Of a stretch of 64,000 bases of DNA, positions 1-10,869 are shown piece after piece. The DNA comes from Diospyros lotus (lineage: Eukaryota; Streptophyta; Magnoliopsida; Ericales; Ebenaceae), in NCBI RefSeq assembly GCF_014633365.1, contig NC_068346.1:17443030-17507029 (forward strand). Reading direction: 5' to 3'. Below the pieces are notes generated by a model, which saw only the letters and a program-made list of their open reading frames with translations, made no database searches and was not told where the DNA came from. Each line of letters begins with the position of its first letter. Position 1 is the stretch's first letter. A program made the position numbers and the translations under genes.

Positions 1-250
1 AGAAAATGGGTTAGAAGGCTAGCAGGAATCTTCCCCCGCGAAGACCCTCCGATGCCAAAGTCAGTCTTGGATCCCAATATCTATTCATGAAAATCGTAAA
101 AAGGCATTCAAGTGTCTAAATCTTACCGGAATTGGAAGCCCCCCTCAATGTCCTGTAGCTAGGTATTTATAGGGTATGATTCTCAAGAGTGGCTAGTGCT
201 AACACGTGTCAATTACTGAATGAGGTCAAATTTAACAAAAATAGGGGGAA
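1..250 (-). mobile_element. Partial Tat-type gypsy LTR
   Basis: Reading the minus strand, a TATA box (complement of 164-171) is followed about 100 bases later by a core of the form GACTTTGGCATCGGAGGGTC (near 46-65). The same core recurs near 43,040 (+), 49,710 (-) and 56,570 (+), and I recognise it from Tat/Athila-type or LARD LTRs. The element runs off the left edge of the window. The boundary with the next LTR is approximate; the lineage assignment is inference. Confidence 0.5.
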
Positions 251-1143
251 ATCACCACGAAGTCGCCGCAAGGCCGCTCTTGACAGGCTGCTGCTAGGTC
301 AGCCTTAGCAGCCAACCTTACCGCAAGGCTGGCCATCGCGGCTAGTACTTGCTGGCCCTTGCGGCCAGCTTTGCCGCGAGGCTGGCCCTCACAGCTAGCC
401 TTTTTCAAAAAGATTTTATTTTATTTTAAAAAATCCCTCATTTTTCCTACCAATTTTTCATGGCACAACATCAATCATCTTTTTCGGCCTTCTCCTCGCT
501 CCTCGGCCACCTGGTTTGCTTTAAACTCCTCATTTTCTTCTCATTCATTGCCTTATTTCTTCTCATTCATTGTGATTACTTCCAACTTGGAAATCTAGAA
601 AAAAAACCCCTAAATCGGCTATTAAACCCTCGGTTCCAGCAACTTCATGACTTTCCAATAAGTTTTGAAATCCCCTCAAATCAACACCAAACTCGATCAA
701 ACTTTCCATAAATAATCTCCACAACTTGGAGAACAAAAGCCCCTTATCAAAACTTTCAAAATTTACAAGACCCTCGGCCTCACCCTTGGCTATTTATAAC
801 TGATTTCGATTGCATCTTTGGCCAATCCCGGCCTTGCCTTGCATCGCAAGGTCTACCCTTTAGGCCATGATGACCTAACCTCCCTCAAACGACCGAGATT
901 TGCTCCCAACGTCGGTGGCTAATGCGAGCGTTAACTACCATTACAGGTTTCACACCTATTTTGCAGTTTTACCATCATTCTTCCAATTTCTTGCACTTTC
1001 ACCCCCTTGTCCTCAAGTTCACAAAATTTACACTAAAAACCCACGTCTTTGAAAATTATACTTTAACCCCAAAATTTTAGAAAATTTCACTTATGCCCTA
1101 AAATAATTATACTCAAGTCCTTAAGAAATTCTCAAGTATTACA
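251..1143 (-). mobile_element. Partial gypsy (Tekay/Del-like) LTR
   Basis: On the minus strand this begins TGTAATACTTGAG at 1143, a normal LTR 5' end, and has a TATA box (complement of 791-798) followed by a leader-like stretch. The start resembles the LTR at 35,986 (TGTAATGACC, then a tract with GGGGTTAAAG). No coding sequence is convincing; the short open frames at 359-711 are in non-coding LTR sequence. The 3' end merges into the preceding LTR fragment. Confidence 0.5.
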
Positions 1144-1593
1144 GGTCTCCTCTGGTATGGCTTATTTTGTTGAATTTTTGTCTTATTCCTCCCTTTAAGA
1201 TCTCTCATTCTAGGGTTCAATTTTTGCCTAGAATAATAGGCGCTCTGGGAGAGAGAGTATATTTCGTAAGCTTGATCACGTTCTTGTTAATGACGACTAG
1301 TTAGCTCACCACGAGGATAGTCGCGCCATCTTTTTTTTCGCCTGGCATTTATGATCATAGCCTTATGGTTGTTGATTTGCATAAGAATAAGATTAGATCC
1401 GGGGGATGATTTTGTTTTAATAATCACCTCATGGAGCATCCTCACTTTATTCAAACTATCCAATTCAGTTAGAATCAAGAGTGTCTTGGTTGGCTGATGT
1501 ATCGCCTTGTCACCAAGCTCAAGAGAGTTAATGTAACATCTCGATCGAGCGATAGGAAGGACCGGAACAACTTACCCTGATGGGCCTATGCGA

Positions 1594-1696
1594 ATTTCCC
1601 AGGGGGGTCACCCATCCCTGGATTACCCCAGGTTAAGCACGCTTAACTTGGGAGTTCTTTGTCAACATTCAGCCCAAAAGGTATCCAGCTGGTATT
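1594..1696 (-). promoter_or_regulatory. 5S rRNA-like segment in Cassandra left LTR
   Basis: The complement of this stretch resembles plant 5S rRNA: AAGTTAAGCGTGCTT-like and GGATGGGTGACC-like blocks (here around 1,637-1,657 and 1,605-1,616) in the correct order. In Cassandra elements this segment retains the RNA polymerase III internal promoter. It is diverged from a working 5S gene and should not be called an rRNA gene. Confidence 0.75.
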
Positions 1697-2011
1697 GTTT
1701 CCTTTCTTACACTATCCTCGATATATACTAATTTCTCTGGGCTCTCGGGGTATTACATTCTCCCCCCCTTAAGCACATGACGTCATCGTCATGCGACCTT
1801 ACAACCGGTCCCAGATCTCCCCCCGATGTATGGCCGATGTGGGATTCACCTAAGGTGCCTACACGCACCCCCCTCAGGGACTCAGCCTCCTCACTGAGGT
1901 TTGCCCCACCACCGCGCTCAGAGGCTCGGGGGTCGGCTCTGATACCACCTGTAACATCCTGATCGAGCGATAGGAAAGACCGGAACAACTTACCCTGATG
2001 GGCCTACGCGA

Positions 2012-2114
2012 ACTTCTCAGAGGGGTCACCCATCACTGGATTATCCCAGGTTAAGCACGCTTAACTTGGGAGTTCTTTGTCAACATTCAGCCCAAAAGGT
2101 ATCCAGCTGGTGTT
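2012..2114 (-). promoter_or_regulatory. 5S rRNA-like segment in Cassandra right LTR
   Basis: Second copy of the 5S-like segment, in the element's own 5' LTR, which would drive its transcription. It matches the left copy apart from scattered substitutions, for example GGGGTCACCCATCAC in place of GGGGTCACCCATCCC. Confidence 0.75.
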
Positions 2115-2175
2115 GTTTCCTTTCTTACACTATCCTCGATATATACTAATTTCTCTAGGTTCTCAGGGTATTACA

Positions 2176-5100
2176 GTTAAGCAAAGTCTTAAGTCTTTGA
2201 ATAATATCCACGGTCATGTTAGCTCTAGAGTTATGAATATTCGTAACCAACTTCAGGAAGTGCAACACCTCTTTTGGTTTCCCCATCTGACGTCTTGTTG
2301 AGGCACTAGGAATTAGAGTTGACCTGGTTGTTTTCCAAGGCTTTAGTCCAAGAGAGCGAATTCTTTTGTCTTCATGCCCAGGTGAGATGGGCTGATGAAG
2401 GAGACCGCTACTTCTGGTTCTCCTTCCAACAAATGTTATCAAATAAAAACTATCACCACATTTATAGCCTTATCCAGGCAGATGGTTCTCCCACTTCGTT
2501 TGAGGAAGAGTTGTCATAGATGCTTCTCTCTCATTTTCATGCTCTCTTAGGTCCCTGATCTTCAGGGCCTACCTTTTCCCATGATGAGGTCGCAATGTAT
2601 GTGGATCACTCACTCCCTTCCAAGTGTTGTCCTAAGCTTTCTAGGGATGTTATTGTCGAAGAAGTCAGGCTTGCTATCTTTTCTATGGGCGATAATAAAG
2701 CTCTAGGTCCAGATGGTTTTACTGTCAAATTCTTCCATCAGGCTTCGGATGTGGTTGGTCCTGATTTCATAGTTGGTGTGTGTAATTTCTTCCACTCTGG
2801 TCAGTTGTTTGGGGAAGTCAATGCCACCATTATTAGCCTTATCCCTAAGATTCCCCACCTTGAGACACTTAATCAATTCTAGCCTATATCATGTTACGAT
2901 GTGATCTACAAGGTTATTTCTATGATTCTTGCCAATCGACTTAAACCCTTTTTGCCTTATCTTGTTGATGGTGCCTAGACAGCCTTTGTGCCTGGGTGTT
3001 CCATTGACGACAATATTCTGTTAGCCCAGGAGATCATTCATTGCTACCATCTTCCTTGTGGTCCTCCTTGTTGTGCTTTGAAAGTGGATTTAGAGAAGGC
3101 TTATGATTTAGTGAATTGAGAGTTTCTTCTTTTGATTTTCCAGCTCATGAATTTTCCTCCATGCTTCTGTTCTTGGTTTAAAGCGTGTGACTTTCCCTGG
3201 GTATTTGGTCAAGATTAATGAGAAGCTTCATGGTTTCTTCTCTGAGGGGCGAGGTCTTTGCCAAGGGGACCCTATGTTGCCCTACTTGTTTATTCTTGTG
3301 ATGCAAGTTCTTCATAGTATTGTGAAATATCATTCGCAAGCTGATGATTTTCAATATCATTGGAAGTGTAAAAATTTAAAGCTTTTCATGCTTATGTTTG
3401 CTAATGATCTCATGTTCTTTTGCCATAGGGACCGTGTGTCTGCCAAAGTCTTGAAATCGTGTTTGATTCGATTTTCAGAGTTCTCTACCTTTCAAGATGA
3501 TTTGTCTAAAAGTGATTGCTTTATTTGTTGTTCCTCCCCTGAGTTGCGAGATGAGCTGGTTAGGGAGTATGGGTTTCATCATGGCTCACTACCTATCCGT
3601 TATTTAGCTATCCCTCTGATATCTAATAAGCTCTCCTATAGTGATTGTCACCCTATTCTTGATTGTGTCCGTTTCAGGGTGGGCTCATGGCGTGGTCATC
3701 TCTTATCCTTTGTTGGTTAACTCCAGTTAGTTCGTTTTGTTCTCTCCATAATCCACGTCTACTGAGCATCCATTTTTATTCTCCCGAAAAAAGTTGTTAA
3801 ATAGTTGGAGTAGATTGCGTGTGCTTTTCTTTGGAGTGGCTCAGATATTTATCCACTCATAAAGCCAAGGTTGCTTGGAATGATATTTTTGCCCTAAAGG
3901 TCAAGGTGGGTTGGGTCTTCAGCCCTTGCATATGTGGAATCAAGCCCTGGTCACTAAACTCATATGGCGTCTCATGCATGTTTCCTCTAAATCCCTTTGG
4001 ATCCAATGGATTCATTCATCTCGAATCAGGGATTCATGTTTTTGGTTCCTCTCTACTCTCTATTCTTGTCCTTGGCACTAGCACAAGTTTCTCCAGATTA
4101 GGGAAAAGATGCATTAGTTCTTTGGTTGGACTGTGGGAGATGGCAGTAGGATTTTTCTATGGTATGATAATTGGCATCCCTTAGGAGTGTTGGTGGATTA
4201 CTTTTCGCGCCAACTCCCCTGTTAGTTTTCCATCCCTTTTATTGCTAGGGTGTATGATATTATTGTTGATGGTGCTTGGAACTGACCTATGTCAATTCCT
4301 TCCCAGGCTTTTCAACTCATCCCATCATATATGGGATCAATTCTCCTAATCTCCCGAGGTGGTCCCTGCTTCTAATGGTGTTTTTATAGTGCGATCAACG
4401 ATAAGGGCTCTTTAGACTAATCGTAGTAGAGTCCATTGGTTTCACCTTGTTTGGCATAGCTCTAGGGTCCCATTATATGTATTTATCCTTTGTTTGGCTA
4501 TTCGTGAGCGTCTATCCACTCTTGACCAGCTTAACATTTATTTATCATTTCCTAACTACCTGTGTAGGAGCGTATTTGAATGCCAAAACCATTTGTTTTT
4601 TGATTGCTCATCCTCTAGATAGGTTGTGTCCCAGTTAAGGTGGCAGGTTAAATTTATATGGCATTGGAGGAATTGGGTGAGGGGGATTTTTGGATTGCCA
4701 TAGGTGGCATGAAAAATTGCTGTGGAATATGGCTGCACAACTTTCCTTGTAAGCGACTGTCTATTTCTTGTGGCAAGAATGCAATATATCTTATGCTTTC
4801 AGGAGAATGAGCGATCTCTTGCTCAAATTGCTTATAAGATCCAAACCTCTATTTAGACTCATTTGTCCTCTATATGCTTCCTTCGCTCATTACAATGTTT
4901 GGTCTTTGCCCATTCTAGCGACTTCCTCATTTGTGTTTCAACTATTGCTTTTTTGTTGTCCGAATGTTTATTCAGATGCTACTAATTCTCTTGCTTGTGA
5001 GTGTGTTTTTTTTTTTTTTTTTTTTTTTTTTGTAGGGTCTTTGGCAAAAATGTCTCTTATCCCTCTCATCATTTTTGTAGAGTACCTATGTTGCTTTCAT

Positions 5101-5184
5101 TATAAGAATCAGATTTCCCATGCATCATATTTTCTCGGTAAATGGTGTTGGTTTAGATGGATGGTCTCTTTTTGACTTGATGCA
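2176..5184 (+). pseudogene. LINE ORF2 remnant: reverse transcriptase and zf-RVT
   Basis: Reverse transcriptase part of the LINE at 1,150-7,931. Readable blocks in several frames: GDNKALGPDGFTVKFF (about 2,690-2,745), ATIISLIPK (near 2,830), ALKVDLEKAYD (near 3,080), GLCQGDP (near 3,255) and FANDLMFF (about 3,397-3,420). The last is the catalytic FADD box with the first Asp replaced by Asn, which alone would abolish RT activity. The region 4,447-4,640 matches the Cys/His zinc-binding domain that follows RT in plant L1 proteins. At least five frameshifts and several stops interrupt the frame. A run of 26 T at 5,006-5,031 lies near the end. Confidence 0.75.
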
Positions 5185-7621
5185 TGTTAGGGCTCGCTTC
5201 CGGATATACCTGCTAGCATAAGAACATCTAAAAGAAGGTCCTTCCAAATGGGGTACATAAACAAACAAAACAAAAACTTCATATAATAAATAGGCTCACT
5301 TCTAATAGGAGCAATAATCATTCTGACATGATCTCTTCAGGCTTTAAAAGCCATACACTTCTCAAAATAAATATAAGGCGCCAATAACATATATAAAAAG
5401 AAATAACCTTCAACACCAGCCCTCCACACAAATCCCAAAATCTTTAGGTCGGGGGAGATCTCTGTACACACTTAAACTCAACTTCGAGCCCTGCTAAACT
5501 GCCCTTTTGTTACAAATTTTTCCTTACCTGGAATGTCAAAAAGCAATAAGTGAGCCACAAGGCTCAGCAAGCATATGAAAAGTAAGAGGAAATAATGATA
5601 CGATTGTTGTATAAGGCATGCATAACATGAGAGTTCAGAGAAAAAACACTACCCGACATATAGAGTCATTTTAGATAATGCCTTCTTCATTAAATAATGC
5701 TTTAATATATCATGATTTCCTTACTTATTAACAATTCACAAACTTCACCATGGGATAACATTCACACACTTGATACCATGGTGCAATGCACTTTATTAAC
5801 ATAACTTATAGCATAAGAAAATACATGATACACATGCAAAGGAAAATGTGGACAAGCTGCCTTGATAGGATATCTCATTTTCTTTCCTTCTTTCTTCCTT
5901 ACAAACGAATCACCCTTTTTGACATTTCTTTTTTTCAAATGAACTGCCTTTTTGACATTTCTTTCTTTACTAACGAACTATCATTTTTATCATGGCATGC
6001 CTTGGGGATATCCACTTACTTTCTTCCACTCAAAATAATAGGCACGTTAAGGCAATATATATATATATATATATACATACATATGCATACACATTCAAGC
6101 ATCTTCACAACTTCACAATAACATGCCTATACTCACCCACTAGGATTTTAGGCCACATTACATCATGATCATGGATATGACTTCATTCACATCCATATAT
6201 GGCTTATTCAGGAATTTAACATCCTATTACAATAACCGAGATATGTTGACAAGACACTAACAAGGCCAGATCTTATCCATTTTTTTCCCATAATATTCCA
6301 AATCGAAGCTTATCAAGTTAGGGTTATACTAAAAAAATAGATCTCAATTTAGACTTCTATATCAAAAGTTATGGCCAAAATAGTGCAGCATGCATAGTGC
6401 TATTAGGAGCTGCCAAGTCGACTTGAGGGGAATCTAAGTCGAATTAGGCCAAGTCGACTTGATCTCCTAGACGAGTCGACTTGGCTGAGAACAGGGAGAA
6501 ACGACGAAAAAAACTAGCTTCGGCCGAGTCGACTTAACCCATAACAAATCGACTTGACGCAACCAAAATGCATGAATTGGACACAAATCACCCAAAATCA
6601 CCCATGGCTAAACCCCTAACCCCCAAGTTGCCATTCTTCAAAGAAAATATAGGGAAAAACAAGCCCCCATAGAGACCAGAAACAAAACTCAATGAAAGCC
6701 ATTGAAGGAGACCCACAAATTTTAAGAAACATGAAGAATAACTCATCTAACTCAAGCTTTTAAAACACCATTTAAGGTATGAGAAATATGAACTTTGATT
6801 AAACATAAGGATATAATCTACATTAATAGATATGAGAAATGAAGATGGATGTTTGCCTTTAAATTGAGAGATCAAGAAGATGAAAAACTTGCCTAAGGTT
6901 ACAGACATAGCACTTGAAGCTTGATTCTTCACCAAGAGAAAAGAAGAATGGATGAAGAAGAAGATGATGATGAAAAAGAAGGACAAGAAGGAAGAGGGCT
7001 GCTGAGAGAACCAACGAAAAAAGAGAGAGAAGAAGAATAATAAAAATTGGAGAAGAAGCAAGAGGGCATGGCTTGCCTCTCTCGCTAGCCACCTAACCCA
7101 CCAACCTTGCCCCATTTTTCCATATTTGCCTTTTACACTCACACACACAACACTTACTTTATTAAATCCCTTTTGGTCTTTTGGCTTCATTTTCATTTTC
7201 TTATCCTTTATCTTTAATCAATAATTATGCACACAATATAAATATATAATTTATTTACCAATACCCACTTTTACTTATGGCCCAATCCCATTCAAAAGCC
7301 CATTTCATATTAGGCCTATGGAATTATTTAACCCACCACTTCCATTGGGCTTTAAATACTTGGCCCAAGCCTACTTTATAACACAATTTATGTCTTAAAT
7401 TTTACACACACACACACACACGTTAATTTACTTTCAAGCAAATTTTTCCCAAAAATATTATTTTTAATTAATTGCCTCTTAACCACAAAGAAACATTTTA
7501 TATCATTTAACCTCTTAATCACCCATAAATTATTCTTGGCATCTAACAATTAAGGCCCACATGAAATGCATTACACAAAAAATATAATTATTATCTAAGA
7601 CCCATTAAAAAGGTCATTACA
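5185..7621 (-). mobile_element. Solo LTR, gypsy Tekay-like
   Basis: A 2,437-bp insertion separating the LINE ORF from its 3' UTR, with termini TGTTAG...TTACA. Flanking pentamers ATGCA (5,180-5,184) and ATGGA (7,622-7,626) differ by one base, consistent with an aged TSD. On the minus strand it contains TGAGCCTTGTGGCTCA followed by TTCCAGGTAAG (around 5,525-5,570), closely matching 37,490-37,535 in the gypsy LTR on the plus strand. No PBS, polypurine tract or coding region is present, so LTR-LTR recombination is likely. It has a GTCGAC-rich patch at 6,410-6,560. Open frames at 5,786-6,121 and 6,747-7,196 are not supported as genes. Confidence 0.7.
6055..6075. repeat. (AT)n microsatellite
   Basis: Pure AT dinucleotide run in the solo LTR. 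Confidence 0.9.
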
Positions 7622-7931
7622 ATGGAGGCCTCTTGTGGGCCAACCTTCGTCATTCATGGTTGTTGTCCTCATTGTTCGGTGGCTCTTTAGAGATCTTTCC
7701 ATGTTCTCTCATGCCTTTATCGCTATGGGGTGCATGTGGTTGATATCTCATATTTTTATTTTATTTCCACATCACATGTTTGAGGTGGTTGTGGCTTTGT
7801 TTCATTTTCTAGTGTGAGTGTGGGTCTATTTCTTTGTGTTTTTCTTTTTTTTGTGAGGTCTATCTTGATGGTCTTTTGTAAACATTAGTGTGTTTTTTTC
7901 ATGTTAATGTATTTTTCATTTATAAAAAAAA
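7622..7931 (+). mobile_element. LINE 3' UTR and A-tail
   Basis: Continuation of the 1,150-7,931 LINE after the solo LTR. It is T/G-rich and ends CATTTATAAAAAAAAA, like the 3' UTR tail of plant L1 elements. The short open frame at 7,635-7,817 is part of the decayed C-terminus and UTR. Confidence 0.6.
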
Positions 7932-8170
7932 ATCATATTTTTTAATTATTAAGAGAGTACAATAAATTAATTAATCTATTTAAATACTATAAACTAGTCA
8001 TCCATGTGGCATGTCACTCACTAAAATAGGTGCATTTATATACGTGCTAATATTTCGTTATCGTAAAAATTTAAAATAATAATTAATATACTAAATTTTA
8101 ATATTTTATATATTAAAAATTAAGACACTATATTTTTTAATCCGCGGCCTACTTATTAAACCAAATTTAA
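7932..8170. other. AT-rich spacer
   Basis: Very AT-rich sequence between the LINE tail and the duplicated promoter block. I see no gene, TIR or LTR end in it. Confidence 0.5.
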
Positions 8171-8570
8171 GGGAAAGAACGAATTTTTCCCGCGGAAACG
8201 CCCGTAGAATCATGGCTGGCGCATTGCACCGTCCATCCGAACCCGATCTCATAAGCAGAGCAAGAGGGCATTTTCGTTATTTCCTTGAAGATGAGTGGCA
8301 ATTTGGAGCCATCGATCTCCTTTATTTATTTCCCCCTCCGCGATTTTTCACCTCTCATTTTGCGCTGAGGTCTCGCGCTTCTATTTCTCTCGCTCTCTAG
8401 CAGATCCCTTTCCAGACACCTTCCGGCAGGTAAAATTCATTCTTTTGATTTCAACTCTCTTCGATCATTACTGAATCGTCGTGTAGGTTTTCTGTATCTG
8501 CAGTTGCAATCGTTTCTGGAAAAATCTCTGGTGTGCTTGCCTGTTTCAAACGATTTCTTGTTAGAACCTA
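8171..8570 (+). promoter_or_regulatory. Promoter with non-coding first exon (copy 1 of 2)
   Basis: This block is repeated, diverged but collinear, at 54,320-54,690. Both copies have AAGAACGAATTTTTCCC, a GGCATTGCACCGTCCATCC-type motif, a TATA-like TTTATTTAT, a CT-rich leader and CTTCCGGCAG followed by GT(A/G)AAATTC, a good 5' splice site. This looks like a core promoter, a short untranslated first exon and the start of a 5'-UTR intron. The 62-codon frame from 8,212 is not kept in the second copy, so I reject it as coding. No coding exon follows; a gypsy remnant begins at 8,690. The parent gene is unknown. Confidence 0.5.
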
Positions 8571-8689
8571 ACAAGGAACTGTTCGTGTATCTCTTTACGA
8601 GTGGGCGGGTATTGTTGTTGGAATGTGGTAAACATTGATGACCTGTCTACTATATTAGCAAAATATTTCATGGGGTCGAATCCTGATAT

Positions 8690-9515
8690 TCCATCATCGA
8701 GAAACTAAATCTTACTCTTGTCATAATGGTTGGGAAGATAAGGAACTGTTTTCAGGCTCATACTGTAGTAGTCTTGACAAATATTCACTTAAATAAAGTC
8801 CTCGAGAATCTGGATCTCGTGGGAAAAATGATGGCATGGATGATAGAAATCAGTGAGTTAGATATTCAACACAAATCCTGACAGTAGATCTTTTTGGGAA
8901 ATATGCAAGGTGTACAGCTCGGAGTTACTATTCTCAATAGTAGGCCACCCCCAAGCTAACAGCCAAGTTGAAATCACTAATAGAACCATCTTGTAAGGCC
9001 TTAAAACTCAATTTACCGTGAGAAAAACCCTTTGGATGGAAGAACTCCCACATGTGCTATGCGCCTACCATACTTCAGCACAAACAACATGAGAAACCTT
9101 TTTCTCGCTTGCCTTTGGCATCAAAACACTTATCCCAATATAAATTGGTCTACCCAGGCATAAAACAGTTAACTTCAATGCAGAGACCAACCAAATTGAC
9201 CTGTGGACCAACCTTGATATTTTCAAAGAAAAGACAAGAAGCAACATTCATTCAACAGGCGAGGTACTATTAGAGAATAGACTGCTCCTACAAATGGAGG
9301 GTGCAAAGATGAGATGACATTGGAGGAGAATGGGTACTTTTGAAAGTTGGCTAATCAACATGACCCAAAGAACACAGGAAATTAGTTGCCAAGTGGGAAG
9401 GTGCACACTAGATGCACAGAGTCATATAACCTAGGATTATAGGCTTCGAAGCTTCGATGGAAACATCCTTCCTCACAACTGGACTTCAGACAATCTCAAG
9501 AAGTACTATCACTGA
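8690..9515 (+). pseudogene. Tat-lineage gypsy RNase H-integrase remnant
   Basis: Broken polyprotein of a Ty3/gypsy element. RNase H-like sequence at about 8,700-8,875 includes AHTVVVLTNIHLNKVL and WMIEISELDIQ. It joins integrase core sequence near 8,950 (HPQAN-type motif, then WMEELPHVLCAYHTS at about 9,037-9,080). The integrase C-terminus ends with LRSFDGNILPHNW and NLKKYY near 9,440-9,510. The order and sequence fit Tat/Athila-type pol, with the middle of integrase deleted and several stops. It cannot encode a working enzyme. Confidence 0.7.
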
Positions 9516-10869
9516 CTGGTCAGATTCCTCTTTTACATTTCAATAATTTTTTTTCACGATTTAGTTACTTAGCTTCTTGTTAGACAAGATAGTCATTACA
9601 ACATTCACTAAGGACCAATCTCTAGAGAATGTAATTCTTAAACACCGAGTACTTATTTCGAGCCCTTGCCCAATTCCTATTAAAAACACCTCAAGATTCT
9701 TAATAGTCGCAATAAAACAAGTGCTCTTCTTTATTCTCATAAGCAAAAGTGTAAACTTGAACATGGGTTGCTAGAACCCACCAAATACCTTACACAATTA
9801 AAAAAGCCTGGTCACTACCTTATCCACCAAGGGACTAACACACGGAGCTTGGCTAACAACCCCGGTCACTAAGATGTCAAGCACTAGATTCCTAGGGATT
9901 GAAGCCTTGATGCCCCAAATGGGGAATTGTGATTTTGGACAAATAAGAAAAAGCTTGAATTGACACTAGCATGACTTTGCAGTAAAAAGTCTTCCCCAAG
10001 GAAAAGAAAACTAGGGGTTTAGAGAAACATTCCCTAGACGAAGTTTGGCTATGCCCCATCCATCGGGGAGCCAACATTAAATCCCCCTTTTAGGGTCCGA
10101 AGTTCAGTTGTGAAACATTTAGACATCAACACTTCAAATAAGGATGTTCAAGACATCCTTGGTGGCTTAATGATTGGTTAGTTATTGAACCTACGCATGG
10201 GAAAATTTGAAGGGGATATCATATATTAAAACCTCATTCTAGTATTGATAAAACTTGATCTTAGAATTTGCCAAACCTGGTATTAGTATTGGCAAAACTT
10301 GATCTCTACACTAGTAAAACCCCACGCTTAGGGTGTCATGCCATCGCCTTTGATATTCTAGGTTCAAAATCCCTGATAGGGAAGGATGCTCAAAGACTAG
10401 AAATGCTAAAAAGGGGGATATCAATGCAACAAAAGATTGACTCCCAAAGAGTGTCAAACTAAAGCTTGTCTCAACATTTGAGCATAGTACCTCATGTGTC
10501 TTTGGTTTATATTATTTCCTGAGTGAAACTGAGTTTGCAAGGACCAAAATCTAAGGTTGAAGGGTCAACTCGGAGGCTCCATGAACTAAAGAAACTAGGA
10601 AGTAGGTTGTCCAAGAAATACTTGTGGTTGAGTATCATCAACATTGGCATTCAACTCTTTGGATGTACAACCTAACCCTACTATTTTGGTTACTTGGGAG
10701 AACTTGTTTACACTTGAAGATAATAAAAGATCAAAAGGAAACATCCAACTACACCAAACATAATGAAGAAAAGAATAAAAACATGTATGGATGTAAAGTT
10801 TGGTACAAGTTGGCTACAAAAAAATGTTAAGGTAAAGAGAAAAAAAAACATATTTTGGAACGAACTCGA
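9516..10869. other. Non-coding region downstream of the Tat pol remnant
   Basis: Probably the long 3' region of the same Tat-type element. Short open frames (for example 10,268-10,462 and 10,624-10,830) have no recognisable domains and lack neighbours in frame. I see no LTR boundary here. Confidence 0.4.

Larger units (their letters stand above)
1532..2175 (-). mobile_element. Cassandra-type TRIM retrotransposon, structurally complete
   Basis: A 644-bp non-coding LTR element. Two 226-bp direct LTRs (1,532-1,757 and 1,950-2,175), both TGTAAC...TTACA, flank a 192-bp interior. The target site duplication GTTAA is perfect (1,527-1,531 and 2,176-2,180). The primer binding site (complement of GGCTCTGATACCA, 1,935-1,947) sits two bases from the right LTR, so the element reads on the minus strand. 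A purine tract lies next to the left LTR (complement of 1,758-1,772). Both LTRs contain a 5S rRNA-like segment, the hallmark of Cassandra. It has no protein and depends on other elements. It landed in a LINE ORF2. The open frames at 1,728-1,988 are chance. Confidence 0.9.
1150..7931 (+). mobile_element. Degenerate L1-type LINE, split by two insertions
   Basis: An L1-like non-LTR retrotransposon on the plus strand. The end of the endonuclease domain is readable at about 1,165-1,400 (KLDHVLVND, then DHSLMVV near 1,350). The reading resumes seamlessly after the Cassandra element at 2,176 (KLKRVKQSLKSLNNIHGH across the join). RT, the C-terminal zinc-binding region and a 3' UTR with an A-tail (7,923-7,931) follow. 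A solo LTR at 5,185-7,621 separates the ORF end from the 3' UTR. Many frameshifts and stops make it inactive. The 5' end near 1,150 abuts an LTR, so it is 5'-truncated. Confidence 0.75.

Noticed and set aside
1594..2114. Apparent 5S rRNA genes
   Set aside because: They are diverged 5S-like segments inside Cassandra LTRs with TSD, PBS and purine tract, not functional rRNA genes.
8212..8400. 62-codon frame starting MAGALHRPSEP
   Set aside because: The diverged copy at 54,363 has the same ATG but a shifted frame, so the sequence is conserved as promoter or leader, not as protein.
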